Of a stretch of 64,000 bases of DNA, positions 42,847 through 51,979 are shown one piece after another. A program made the translations under genes and the position numbers. The notes under the pieces are model-generated. The model searched no databases. It saw only the letters and a program-made list of their open reading frames with translations, and was not told the origin of the DNA. Every line of letters begins with the position of its first letter. Position 1 is the stretch's first letter. The DNA comes from Paenibacillus xylanexedens (lineage in GTDB: Bacteria; Bacillota; Bacilli; Paenibacillales; Paenibacillaceae), in contig NZ_CP018620.1 in assembly GCF_001908275.1 (NCBI RefSeq), positions 1,984,001 through 2,048,000 of the forward strand. Direction: 5' to 3'.

Positions 42847-43109
42847 TTACGCTTTACGAACACTGTTGTCCATACGGGCGGCAGTGTTTTGTGTTGCGGT
42901 GGTAGTTAATGTGCGAGTAGTAAAAGGCTTTAGACACAGGTATATCGTCGTATACAACCGATTTTTAACTTATGATAGAATGTAGACCATGTCCAATTGT
43001 GTGAATCAAGCATGTTATATGAAAGGATATTTTTGTAAGCAGGTGTTCAAGTCTTGGAGCAGAGGTTAATGGTTCTCAGGAATATACATACGATAGGGGA
43101 AGATATACG

Positions 43110-44003
43110 ATGAAATGGAATTATACGATAAAGACGTTCACAGTTATGCTTGGTTTGACAGCGATTCTGACAGCATGTGGTGGCGGAGCGAAAGAGACGT
43201 CATCGCCGGAGTCTGCTTCCGGTACAGAAGTTGCTTCATCAGAAACAAGCAGCTCGAATGCTGCTGTAACAGAAACCGCAGCAACCGGTTCGAATGAGAG
43301 TGAGGAGACAGGTTCAACTACAGACGAATCTTCTTCAGCTGACGACGGCAAGATTGGAAAGGACTCCACACTGGAAGAGTTGAAGCAGGAGTATGCGGAT
43401 AAACTCGGTTATATCCGTATCCCGCTTACGGATCATCCGGTGCGTCGGGTTAGTGAGGAAGGTTCCAAAAATATTAATGTGGCCAACTATAGTGATGCCG
43501 TTGTGGACATGAATGCAGAGGTTCCAATTCATTCCGATTCGCAGCGGTTAATTGATGATGCCTTTCCATTTTTCACAACCGTACAAGCACCTGATGAATC
43601 TTATATAACTTGGGAAGAAGCAACCAATCTGGAGCGTGCCATGGTGAAAACACTGTTTATCGCCCGTGAAGGTCTACTAATTACTGAGGATGCGATGAAA
43701 AATAAGGATTATAGCAGTACATCATTCCAGGATTCGATGGATTTCTTCAGGGTCACAGCGAAATTTGAATCCATGGCACCTGTTGCACAGCATCCGCGTG
43801 ACATTACGTTGAGTACGCTATACGACAAAGCCCGCACGTCGTGGGGCGAGCTTGCTGCAATGGACCCGGAGCAGGATGAAACGGCGTTTGCCGAGATGTA
43901 CAAGACGACGAGAACCGATGCCAATAATGCCATGGGGTTGCTTAATGTTCTGTTGTCTACCAATGAGGAAGAACGTGTAGAGGAGATTTACGGAAAGGAA
44001 TAG
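43110..44003 (+). CDS. Lipoprotein of unknown function
   Basis: 297 residues with lipobox LTAC followed by GGG. A Ser/Thr/Glu-rich unstructured spacer of about 60 residues is typical of cell-surface lipoproteins that reach through the wall. The helical C-terminal domain (YITWEEATNLERAMVKTLF, RTDANNAMGLLNVLL) is not one I recognise. It is separate from the ter locus that follows. Confidence 0.75.
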   Translation: MKWNYTIKTFTVMLGLTAILTACGGGAKETSSPESASGTEVASSETSSSNAAVTETAATGSNESEETGSTTDESSSADDGKIGKDSTLEELKQEYADKLGYIRIPLTDHPVRRVSEEGSKNINVANYSDAVVDMNAEVPIHSDSQRLIDDAFPFFTTVQAPDESYITWEEATNLERAMVKTLFIAREGLLITEDAMKNKDYSSTSFQDSMDFFRVTAKFESMAPVAQHPRDITLSTLYDKARTSWGELAAMDPEQDETAFAEMYKTTRTDANNAMGLLNVLLSTNEEERVEEIYGKE

Positions 44004-44059
44004 TAGTATTGAATAAAATTTGAATGAGTTGAACGAAATATATATATGCTGAGGTATTT

Positions 44060-44104
44060 CATAGAACCTTGACTGCCGAGACGATCGGTGGTCAGGGTTC
44101 TATG
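44060..44104 (+). terminator. Long hairpin after the lipoprotein gene
   Basis: 14-bp stem CATAGAACC(T/C)TGAC with a nested CCGA/TCGG hairpin in the loop; no T-run follows. It probably ends the lipoprotein transcript. Confidence 0.5.
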
Positions 44105-44163
44105 TGTTGTGCGTGAGAGTGGAAACAAGAAAAGAGGTGTCGAGCAATTTTTTGAAATCCGCT

Positions 44164-44189
44164 TGAAACTATATCCAGAACGATGCGTA
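44164..44189 (+). promoter_or_regulatory. SigW-type (ECF) promoter of the ter operon
   Basis: TGAAAC (44164-44169), exactly 16 nt, then CGTA (44186-44189) is a full match to the B. subtilis SigW consensus TGAAAC-N16-CGTA. It lies about 165 bp before the TerB-like start, leaving a long leader. The homologous yceCDEFGH operon of B. subtilis is under SigW, SigM and SigB control, which fits cell-envelope stress induction. Confidence 0.75.
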
Positions 44190-44352
44190 TCATAAGGTAT
44201 TAATTGTTTTTTAATGTAGAATATTGCCGTATTTCAGAGTATAGTTAAGGAATAATTTAACTTATATTCAATCATGATGTAGGAATGAAAATTTACTGAA
44301 AACCATGAAAAAGTGTGAAGAACACCATGTATGAAACTATTGGAGGTTGAGT

Positions 44353-44799
44353 ATGAGTTCATTTAAAAGCTGGTTAAATTCAACAAAACAAGGACTTGAA
44401 GAGCAAGTCAAAAAGTTTAAAAATAAAGATTTTATGGATGCCGTGGTTGCAGGGTGTGCACTGGTTGCTTTTGCAGATGGTTCCATTGATGAAGCAGAAA
44501 AGAACAAGATGGCTGGTTATATCAACCTGAGTCAGGAATTGAAAGTATTTGATATGGCTGAAGTGATTACACGCTTTAATCATTATGTCGCGAACTTTGA
44601 GTTCTCTCCAGAGATCGGGAAGCAGGAAGCGCTGAAAGCTATTGGGAAATTCAAAGCCAAGCCGGATGTAGGACGCGTTATTGTGGGTGTATGCAGTGCG
44701 ATTGGTTCAGCTGACGGCAACTTTGATGATCAGGAGAAAAGAGTCGTTGCCGAGATATGCATCGTACTTGGACTGAACCCGAGTGAATTCAATCTCTAA
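44353..44799 (+). CDS. TerB-like protein
   Basis: 148 residues from the ATG at 44353 (GGAGG 6 nt upstream). All-helical, with the acidic metal-binding pattern of TerB: AFADGSIDEAEKNKM and its repeat SADGNFDDQEKRVVAE. TerB proteins sit at the membrane and connect Ter complexes. First gene of the ter operon behind the SigW-like promoter; 35 bp before the first terD. Confidence 0.86.
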   Translation: MSSFKSWLNSTKQGLEEQVKKFKNKDFMDAVVAGCALVAFADGSIDEAEKNKMAGYINLSQELKVFDMAEVITRFNHYVANFEFSPEIGKQEALKAIGKFKAKPDVGRVIVGVCSAIGSADGNFDDQEKRVVAEICIVLGLNPSEFNL

Positions 44800-44834
44800 G
44801 TAGCTATTTTACATATGAAGGGAGGTGAAAATCA

Positions 44835-45428
44835 GTGGCAAGCATTAATTTGGTCAAAGGACAAAAGATTGATTTAACCAAAGGCAATGCAGGACTTACT
44901 GAGGTGATTGCTGGTCTCGGTTGGGACCCGGTAACTGCCAAAGGTTTCTTTGGAAGAAAAAAACAAGCGGATATCGATTGTGATGCATCGGCGATCATGT
45001 TGAATGAGGAAGGCAAGTTGGTGAAGGACTCCAACCTGGTTTGCTTCCACAACAAACAAAGTGCATGTCGTTCGGTTATCCATTCAGGTGACAATTTAAC
45101 AGGACAGGGAGACGGTGACGACGAACAGATCAAAATGGATCTGTCCCGTATTCCTGCTGATGTTCATAAAGTATTAATCGTTGTTAATATCTACGATTGT
45201 GTCAATCGCAAGCAAGATTTTGGCATGATTGAGAAGGCTTATATTCGTATTCTGGATGGTAAAAATTCCAGTGAGCTCGTGAAGTTCAATCTATCCGAAA
45301 ACTACACAGGTTCAACGGCGTTGATCTGTGGTGAATTGTATCGTCATGGAGGCGAATGGAAATTCTCGGCAATTGGAGAGGGTTCCCATGCGGTACATAT
45401 CAACGAACTCGCTCGCAGGTACTCCTAA
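44835..45428 (+). CDS. TerD-family stress protein
   Basis: 197 residues from a GTG behind GGAGGTGAAAATCA. TerD beta-sandwich with [14 protein letters not shown] at the start and the calcium-binding motif GDNLTGQGDGDDEQ. TerD proteins bind Ca2+ and act in tellurite, phage or envelope stress responses. It is the most diverged of the three single-domain copies: it has Cys-rich changes (DCDASA, VCFHNKQSACRS) and a GRKKQ loop insertion. Confidence 0.89.
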   Translation: MASINLVKGQKIDLTKGNAGLTEVIAGLGWDPVTAKGFFGRKKQADIDCDASAIMLNEEGKLVKDSNLVCFHNKQSACRSVIHSGDNLTGQGDGDDEQIKMDLSRIPADVHKVLIVVNIYDCVNRKQDFGMIEKAYIRILDGKNSSELVKFNLSENYTGSTALICGELYRHGGEWKFSAIGEGSHAVHINELARRYS

Positions 45429-45518
45429 GTACAAGATTTAACCTAAATCGACAATAATCCTGATATTCATATGTCACGATAACTACAATACACTTAAATA
45501 AGCGAGGATGATCATACG

Positions 45519-46094
45519 ATGGCAATTAATCTCTCTAAAGGTCAAAAAATCGATCTGACTAAAACAAACCCAGGTTTGACAAAAATCACAGTAGGCTTGG
45601 GCTGGGATACCAATAAGTATGATGGCGGAAAAGACTTTGACCTGGATGTATCGGTATTCTGTGCCAATGCAAACGGTAAAGTAGAAGGCGAGAAAAACTT
45701 CATCTTCTTCAACAATCCACAAAATGAAAATGGTTCTGTTGTTCACACCGGTGACAACCGTACAGGAGATGGCGATGGTGATGATGAGCAGATCAATATC
45801 GACCTGCCTAACGTACCCGCAAATGTAGAGAAAATTGCCTTCTCTATTACGATCTACGAGGCTACAGAACGTAGCCAGAACTTCGGACAAGTCTCCCGTG
45901 CTTATGTGCGAATCGTTAACGAAGCAAACAGCGAAGAGCTGATTCGTTTCGACCTGGGAGAAGACTTCTCCATCGAAACAGGTGTAGTTGTTGGTGAATT
46001 GTATCGTCATAACGGCGAGTGGAAGTTCAGTGCCATCGGTAGTGGTTACCAGGATGGATTGGTTGGATTGACACGCGACTACGGTTTGCAATAG
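45519..46094 (+). CDS. terD: TerD-family stress protein
   Basis: 191 residues, ATG behind AGCGAGG. Canonical Ter[49 protein letters not shown] calcium-binding loop and [17 protein letters not shown]. Very close to the next gene, so a recent duplication. It corresponds to YceD/YceE of B. subtilis. Confidence 0.92.
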   Translation: MAINLSKGQKIDLTKTNPGLTKITVGLGWDTNKYDGGKDFDLDVSVFCANANGKVEGEKNFIFFNNPQNENGSVVHTGDNRTGDGDGDDEQINIDLPNVPANVEKIAFSITIYEATERSQNFGQVSRAYVRIVNEANSEELIRFDLGEDFSIETGVVVGELYRHNGEWKFSAIGSGYQDGLVGLTRDYGLQ

Positions 46095-46122
46095 GACGTA
46101 CAGTACGACTTACAGGATGGGA

Positions 46123-46150
46123 AGAACCGTCTCCTGGACGGTTCTCCTTT
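46123..46150 (+). terminator. Intra-operon hairpin, partial terminator or processing site
   Basis: AGAACCGTC/GACGGTTCT 9-bp stem with a 5-nt loop, then CCTTTTC. It lies between two terD genes and may lower expression of the downstream ones. Confidence 0.5.
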
Positions 46151-46187
46151 TCATTTAATCACATATTTTGGAAAGGTGGAAAAACAA

Positions 46188-46769
46188 ATGACGATCAGTC
46201 TTGCCAAAGGACAACGTATTGACCTGACTAAGACGAATCCGGGCCTTACCCGTGTGGTGGTTGGTTTGGGTTGGGATACAAACAAATATAGTGGTGGAGT
46301 CGACTTTGACCTGGACGCTTCGGCTTTTTTGTTGTACGAAGATGGAAAAGCCAAAGGTACGGATGACTTTGTTTTTTACAACAATCCAAGCGGCGGTGCG
46401 GGTTCAGTAACACATACTGGTGATAACCGTACAGGTGAAGGTGACGGCGATGATGAGCAAGTTGTTGTTGATTTCAGTAAAATCCCTGCGCACATTCACC
46501 GGATCGGTATTACCGTAACCATCTATGATGGAGATGGAAGAGGGCAGAATTTTGGACAAGTCTCCAATGCTTTTGTTCGTGTTGTAGATGCTGCAAGTGA
46601 TCGGGAAGTGCTTCGTTTCGACCTCGGAGAAGACTACTCTACCGAAACAGCTGTGGTATTCTGTGAGTTTTACCGTGCAGGTGCGGACTGGAAATTCCAG
46701 GCGGTAGGCAGCGGCTTCACTGGTGGACTATCTGCTTTATGCAAAAATTACGGGCTGGATGCACAATAA
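46188..46769 (+). CDS. terD: TerD-family stress protein
   Basis: 193 residues from the ATG at 46188 (AAAGGTGG upstream; a GTG at 46176 sits inside that site). [40 protein letters not shown] and FYRAGADWKFQAVGSGF are all standard TerD motifs. Third single-domain copy in the operon. Confidence 0.91.
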   Translation: MTISLAKGQRIDLTKTNPGLTRVVVGLGWDTNKYSGGVDFDLDASAFLLYEDGKAKGTDDFVFYNNPSGGAGSVTHTGDNRTGEGDGDDEQVVVDFSKIPAHIHRIGITVTIYDGDGRGQNFGQVSNAFVRVVDAASDREVLRFDLGEDYSTETAVVFCEFYRAGADWKFQAVGSGFTGGLSALCKNYGLDAQ

Positions 46770-46799
46770 CATAACTTGGCATAGAAAGGTGATTCTGCT

Positions 46800-48056
46800 A
46801 TGGCGATTTCTGTCGTGAAAGGCCAGAAGAGTGATCTGACCAAAACCAACCCGGGCTTGTCCCGTCTAACGGTAGGCATTGGTTGGGAGGCAGCCTCGGG
46901 TGTAGAGCTGGACACATCAGCATTCCTTCTGGGTTCAGACAATAAAGTGGCTGGAGATGAGGATTTTATCTTTTATAATCAGCCCTCTACCTCGTTCATC
47001 ACGTACATGGATGGTGGACAGGTTGGTGGCGAGAAGAAACAATTCGCCATTGATCTTGGCAAAATCCCTGCCCGAATTGAGAAAATCGCCTTCAGCCTGA
47101 CGATTCATGACGGTGAAGCACGACGCCATCATTTTGGACAGGTTCAGCATGGTTTTCTACGGTTTGCCAATGCAGCTACAGGTCAGGAAGTAATGAGATA
47201 TGATCTGGGAAGCGGTTTTACAGTGGAGACCGCGATTGTCATCGGTGAATTGTATCGTCATAATGGAGAATGGAAGTTCAATGCAATAGGGTCGGGTTTT
47301 GCAGGTGGTTTGAATGCACTCTGCGCTAACTTTGGTGTGGATGTGGATGGTGGATCGGACCCTGCACCAACGACTTCAACCGTTCCCCCGACAGCTGCAC
47401 CGACTCCGCCACCCCCGGCACCCGCACCAGAACCGACGCCTGCTCCTGTGAATTCGATCAATTTCAGCAAAATTGAATTGAAGAAGAAGGGTGACACCAT
47501 TAACCTCAAGAAAAATGCGGGGGGACTTGGTGAAATCCTGATTAACCTGAACTGGAATCAACAGGGCAGCAAAGGGTTGTTTGGTCGCAGCAAGAGTGTT
47601 GATCTGGACTTGGGCTGCCTGTTCGAGATGAAGGATGGTACACGAGATGTGATTCAGGCCTTGGGACAGACGTTTGGTTCACTGAATCGATTCCCTTATA
47701 TTGCACTGGATGGGGATGACCGGACGGGATCGGTTAAGACGGGAGAGAATCTGCGGATTAATGGTGCCCGTATCTCGGAAATTGAGCGCATCTTGGTATT
47801 CACCTATATTTATGGTGGTGTGGCCAACTGGTCTCAAGTAGACGGTGTGGTAACCATCCAGCAGAAGGACGGCCCGGATATCATTGTCCGAATGAATGAA
47901 TACGGGAGCCCGCTTGGCATGTGTGGCATCGCGATGTTACGCAATGTGAACAATGAGACATTCAGTATTGAACGAATCGTGCAGTTCTATAATGGGCATC
48001 AGGCGTTGGACGAGGCTCATGATTGGGGAATGCAGTGGGTTGCGGGAAGAAAGTAA
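46800..48056 (+). CDS. TerD-TerA fusion protein
   Basis: 418 residues. Residues 1-180 form a TerD-like domain ([36 protein letters not shown]) in which the usual GDNRTGxGDGDDEQ loop is replaced by a loop around GGQVGGEKK, so its calcium site is probably lost. A Pro/Ala/Thr-rich linker (about 188-217) leads to a TerA-like domain with GDDRTGSVKTGENLRING. Such two-domain members are common partners of plain TerD in Firmicutes. Last gene before the terminator at 48148. Confidence 0.88.
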   Translation: MAISVVKGQKSDLTKTNPGLSRLTVGIGWEAASGVELDTSAFLLGSDNKVAGDEDFIFYNQPSTSFITYMDGGQVGGEKKQFAIDLGKIPARIEKIAFSLTIHDGEARRHHFGQVQHGFLRFANAATGQEVMRYDLGSGFTVETAIVIGELYRHNGEWKFNAIGSGFAGGLNALCANFGVDVDGGSDPAPTTSTVPPTAAPTPPPPAPAPEPTPAPVNSINFSKIELKKKGDTINLKKNAGGLGEILINLNWNQQGSKGLFGRSKSVDLDLGCLFEMKDGTRDVIQALGQTFGSLNRFPYIALDGDDRTGSVKTGENLRINGARISEIERILVFTYIYGGVANWSQVDGVVTIQQKDGPDIIVRMNEYGSPLGMCGIAMLRNVNNETFSIERIVQFYNGHQALDEAHDWGMQWVAGRK

Positions 48057-48147
48057 TCATTTGTATTTATTCAATATATAAACGCTGTATCGGTCAGCAC
48101 CATTGCAAGGATACTGTTGACCAACGTTATCCTCGATAATAGACCAT

Positions 48148-48180
48148 CAATCCCTCCAGACTAAGGAGGGATTGGTTTTT
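48148..48180 (+). terminator. Intrinsic terminator inside the ter locus
   Basis: Perfect 10-bp stem CAATCCCTCC/GGAGGGATTG, 7-nt loop, GTTTTT tail. It separates the terB/terD genes from the biosynthetic module. Confidence 0.87.
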
Positions 48181-48247
48181 ATGCCCCGACAGCTGGAATC
48201 AACTATTGCAGATTGGCTATTGCCAAAGGTGCGAGGAGGAGACAACC

Positions 48248-49468
48248 CTGAAATATTTTAACTTTTTGAGTCTGGAAGAAGAAGATACTTTATTTTTCTC
48301 TTCACCCGTCTCGTTCAATCACCGGACTTCCAAAGATCTACTGGCATATGCTGTTGGGGCTGCTCTATATATGCCCGCGACGCGCACACATATCGCGGAC
48401 GACATTATGAATGGTAAACATGAAGGTCTGACGACCATTATTATTGATCTGGAGGACGCTGTGGGTGACGACCAAGTAGAATTTGCCGAGCAGTGTCTGG
48501 TACAGCATCTAACTCAACTGATGACTTATATGGAGACAGGCATGCTGAGTCAGGATCGAATGCCTCTTCTGTTTGCTCGTGTACGTTCACCACAACAGTT
48601 GGAACGTCTTATTGATACGTTGGGAGAATTGGTGTCCATGCTGACAGGCGTGGCTTTGCCCAAGTTTTGTGTGGGCAATGGAAGAGCTTATTTTGACCAG
48701 ATCCGCAAGTATAATCAACGGAAACCGGATCATTATCCCGTTCTTTATGGAATGCCTATATTGGAAACGGCTTCAATTATATATCGGGAGACACGTTGGG
48801 AGACCTTACTGGGCCTTCGTAACATCCTCGATGAAAATGTTGAATATGTGCTCAATGTACGCATTGGTGCGACCGATTTCTCCAGCCTGTTTGGACTACG
48901 CCGAAGCCCGGAATTAACCATATACGATATCGCCACAATACGTGACTGTATCTCGGACATTATCAATCTGTTCGGACGGATGGACAAGCCGTACGTGATC
49001 TCGGGTCCAGTCTGGGAATATTTCAGTCAGCGGGAGCGCGTGTTCAAACCTCAATTACGACAGACTCCATTCGAAGAAACCCTGGGCAAATCAGGGCTGC
49101 ATCTGAGAATGAAATATATTACGAACACAATGGATGGATTGATGCGTGAAGTCATGATGGACAAGGAAAATGGAATTGTAGGCAAAACGATCATTCATCC
49201 TTCTCATATTAAGCCCGTACAAGCGATGTACGTTGTTACACATGAGGAATATTCCGATGCACAAGACATCATCGCCCGTAATGACGGTAGCCTGGGTGTG
49301 TTCAAAAGTAATTACTATAACAAAATGAATGAGATTAAACCACACTTGAACTGGGCGAATCGAATTCTAATCCGATCACAAATATATGGGGTGTTACATG
49401 AACAGCAGCATTTTGTCGGGCTCTTGCCCAAGCACGAACAACAACATAACTACGTTCCCAATTCTTGA
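48248..49468 (+). CDS. TIM-barrel C-C bond lyase of the Ter biosynthetic module
   Basis: About 406 residues. Related to the HpcH/citrate lyase family: LYMPATRTHIADDIMNGK, TTIIIDLEDAVGDDQVE (metal-binding E and D), PVLYGMPILETASI, NVRIGATDFSSLFG. This is the lyase found in the module that Ter systems use, predicted to help make a nucleoside-like metabolite. Start: GAGGAGGA lies 7 nt before a CTG codon at 48248, after which the protein begins KYFNFLSLEEED; a TTG at 48206 is the nearest ordinary start but has no site. The 3' end overlaps the next gene by about 70 bp. Confidence 0.83.
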   Translation: MKYFNFLSLEEEDTLFFSSPVSFNHRTSKDLLAYAVGAALYMPATRTHIADDIMNGKHEGLTTIIIDLEDAVGDDQVEFAEQCLVQHLTQLMTYMETGMLSQDRMPLLFARVRSPQQLERLIDTLGELVSMLTGVALPKFCVGNGRAYFDQIRKYNQRKPDHYPVLYGMPILETASIIYRETRWETLLGLRNILDENVEYVLNVRIGATDFSSLFGLRRSPELTIYDIATIRDCISDIINLFGRMDKPYVISGPVWEYFSQRERVFKPQLRQTPFEETLGKSGLHLRMKYITNTMDGLMREVMMDKENGIVGKTIIHPSHIKPVQAMYVVTHEEYSDAQDIIARNDGSLGVFKSNYYNKMNEIKPHLNWANRILIRSQIYGVLHEQQHFVGLLPKHEQQHNYVPNS

Positions 49469-50831
49469 TCAATTCAGTCTGAACGTTCAGGTTACACATA
49501 ACCCGCTGCAACTTCCACTAGAATCTCTATTTTCCATGGCTGCACGCATCAATAAGAAACGTTCATTTCTGTTTGTAAGCAGACTGCTGGGCAAGCACAT
49601 CCCGGTTAACCCGTATACCTCGCTTCTGAGTGGCGCAGCATTGGCTGTTCTGTTATATGAGCACCTGACTGAAAAGACGGAAGAGACGAAAGTTCAGATC
49701 ACCGAGTGGAAACGGGAAATGGTCGAGGGACTGATTGACCCCCAACAAGCCCGGCAAGTGTACAACATGCTGTTGCAAGAAAGCTTGAGTTTATCGGAAA
49801 CGATTCGTTTTGTTGGTTTTGCCGAGACCGCTACAGCGCTGGGTCACAGCATGTACGAGATGTTTGCTGATCAAGCTTCCTATATTCACACCACTCGCGA
49901 ATATGTTCCAGCGATGCATCCAGATATTCAATTTGAAGAAGAACATTCCCATGCGATGGCTCATCGTTGTTATGCGTTGGATCATGAAGCCTTTGCAGGA
50001 GAGGGTCCGATTGTTCTAGTGGACGACGAGATTACGACGGGCAAAACGACGTTGAATATCATTCGGGATATTCAGGCCAGATACCCCCGGAAGCAATATG
50101 TGATTGCTTCGCTGTTGGACTGGCGTACGGAAGCGGACGAACTTCGGTTTGCCGAACTGGAAGTTGAACTGGGGATTACCATTACACCGTTAAGCCTGTT
50201 GAAGGGCCGCATTGAAGTGGTGGGTACTCCACAGTTGGAACCAACACAGCAAGATGAGCAGCTATATCATCCTGCCGTAACGCTTCAAACCTCTACCGTT
50301 GCCGATGACTTCAATCAACTGCATGCCACTTCGGAGGATGGTGAAGGTAAACGTAGCACAGCGAGCTACGTCCAGCATACGGGCAGGTTTGGTATGCAAT
50401 CCCGACATAATGGGGTATTACGTGAGGAGATTAGCCGGATTGCAGAACGACTTCGGTCGCAGCGTAAGGCAGAACGGACGTTGGTGATGGGAACAGGGGA
50501 GTTCATGTACATTCCGATGCGTATTGCTGCCGAGATGGGAGAAGGCGTGTTGTATCAATCCACTACCCGCAGTCCAATCCATACACATCCGGCTCCAGGA
50601 TATGCTGTTCGTAGTGGTGCCGGATATGCCTCACCGGAAGACGCATCTGTTCGTAACTTTATCTATAACATCGCTCCGGGACAATATGATGAGATTTTTG
50701 TTCTGCTGGAGAGACAGATGTCCGAAGAAAGAATGGAACCGATGTTGAAGGTACTGGGGCAGTTGGGGTGCGGACACATTCATATTGTATATTGCGGCTT
50801 GCCAGAGAAGACAGGGGACAACGAGCAATGA
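49398..50831 (+). CDS. Phosphoribosyltransferase with TRSP domain (Ter module)
   Basis: About 477 residues. The PRTase part has VQVTHNPLQLPLESLFSMA and the PRPP-binding loop IVLVDDEITTGKTTLN. The C-terminal part (about 330-477: LVMGTGEFMYIPMRIAAEMG, STTRSPIHTHPAPGYA) fits the TRSP domain that follows this PRTase family. It would attach ribose phosphate to a base in the predicted nucleoside-like product. Start uncertain: ATGs at 49386 and 49398 both lie within the lyase gene. Stop overlaps the next ATG (ATGA). Confidence 0.83.
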   Translation: MNSSILSGSCPSTNNNITTFPILDQFSLNVQVTHNPLQLPLESLFSMAARINKKRSFLFVSRLLGKHIPVNPYTSLLSGAALAVLLYEHLTEKTEETKVQITEWKREMVEGLIDPQQARQVYNMLLQESLSLSETIRFVGFAETATALGHSMYEMFADQASYIHTTREYVPAMHPDIQFEEEHSHAMAHRCYALDHEAFAGEGPIVLVDDEITTGKTTLNIIRDIQARYPRKQYVIASLLDWRTEADELRFAELEVELGITITPLSLLKGRIEVVGTPQLEPTQQDEQLYHPAVTLQTSTVADDFNQLHATSEDGEGKRSTASYVQHTGRFGMQSRHNGVLREEISRIAERLRSQRKAERTLVMGTGEFMYIPMRIAAEMGEGVLYQSTTRSPIHTHPAPGYAVRSGAGYASPEDASVRNFIYNIAPGQYDEIFVLLERQMSEERMEPMLKVLGQLGCGHIHIVYCGLPEKTGDNEQ

Positions 50832-51979
50832 ACTTAACTACACTGGAGCTAATCAGACAACGTGAGATTCCGTCTCCCGAACCGATGGGCAGTTATGCTG
50901 CATCGGACGTTGTTTTCCTACTGAAGGATATCAGCCATGTGGATCTGGAAAAGGGAACGGGTGAACGGGAGCAGGCGATCCAATCCGGGGTTCATTATTC
51001 GGAGATGTTGCCCGTGGAATATCAGCCCACAGCAGAATACATCGAGCTGTTCCATCAGACGCTGGAACAATCCGCTGCAAGAATCGCACGTCATACCGCC
51101 ATTGTTGCTGAGAAGATTGTAGAGCGTAGGGGACTGAATCTGGTGCTGGTATCTCTGGCTCGAGCCGGAACACCTGTGGGCATCCTGATCAAACGTTATA
51201 TTGAATTGAAATACAAGGTGACGATTCCGCATTATAGCATTTCGATTATTCGTGGCAAGGGTATGGACGAGAACGCAATTTTATATATTTTACAGCAGCA
51301 TGGTCTGGAAACAGCCATTCAATTTGTAGACGGTTGGACAGGCAAAGGGGCTATTCGCAAAGTGCTGAAAGAGTCCTGTGACCACATGGAACGGACTTAT
51401 GGCGTAAGTCTTGATGATGATCTTGCTGTGTTGGCTGATCCGGGGCAATGTTCAGGAACTTTTGGGACAAGGGAAGATTATCTTATTCCTAGCGCTTGTC
51501 TGAATTCAACGGTATCGGGACTGGTGAGCCGTACAGTACTTCGCGATGATCTGATCGGGCCGGCAGATTTTCACGGAGCCAAATGGTATCGTGAATGGTC
51601 CTCTGCGGATGTGTCGACCCAATACGTGGATACTATTGCTCAGCATTTTCCGCAAATGATGAACCAAGTGGAGATTCGCTCGGACGACAATGCTACCGAT
51701 ACTTTGGAAATCACTTGGAAAGGCTGGCAGGATATCGAAGCCATCCAGCAATCCTTTGGTATTACGAACATTAATCTGATCAAACCTGGAATCGGAGAAA
51801 CAACCCGGGTGTTACTGCGCCGTGTCCCTTGGAAGATTCTTGTGGACCGTCTGGATAATCCGGATTTGCAACATATCATGATGCTCGCCAGAGACAGAAA
51901 TGTGCCGGTTGAGGTATATCCGGGATTAACCTATTCCTGTTGCGGCATTATTCAATCCCTGGGAGGTGGAGGAGAATGA
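50828..51979 (+). CDS. StiP-PELOTA fusion protein (Ter module)
   Basis: 383 residues from the ATG overlapping the previous stop. The N-terminal 275 residues match the StiP family (MGSYAASDVVFLLKDI, LVSLARAGTPVGILIKRYI, SIIRGKGMDENAI, VDGWTGKGAI), a second phosphoribosyltransferase-like or cysteine-protease-like fold. The last 105 residues (EITWKGWQDIEAIQQSFGI, VLLRRVPWKILVD) fit the PELOTA-type RNA-binding domain that accompanies it. Works with the neighbouring PRTase. Its end overlaps the HAD gene start. Confidence 0.83.
   Translation: MNLTTLELIRQREIPSPEPMGSYAASDVVFLLKDISHVDLEKGTGEREQAIQSGVHYSEMLPVEYQPTAEYIELFHQTLEQSAARIARHTAIVAEKIVERRGLNLVLVSLARAGTPVGILIKRYIELKYKVTIPHYSISIIRGKGMDENAILYILQQHGLETAIQFVDGWTGKGAIRKVLKESCDHMERTYGVSLDDDLAVLADPGQCSGTFGTREDYLIPSACLNSTVSGLVSRTVLRDDLIGPADFHGAKWYREWSSADVSTQYVDTIAQHFPQMMNQVEIRSDDNATDTLEITWKGWQDIEAIQQSFGITNINLIKPGIGETTRVLLRRVPWKILVDRLDNPDLQHIMMLARDRNVPVEVYPGLTYSCCGIIQSLGGGGE

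Noticed and set aside
47258-47561. Gly/Val-rich minus-strand ORFs opposite the Pro-rich linker
   Set aside because: Complement of the Pro/Ala/Thr linker codons of the TerD-TerA fusion.
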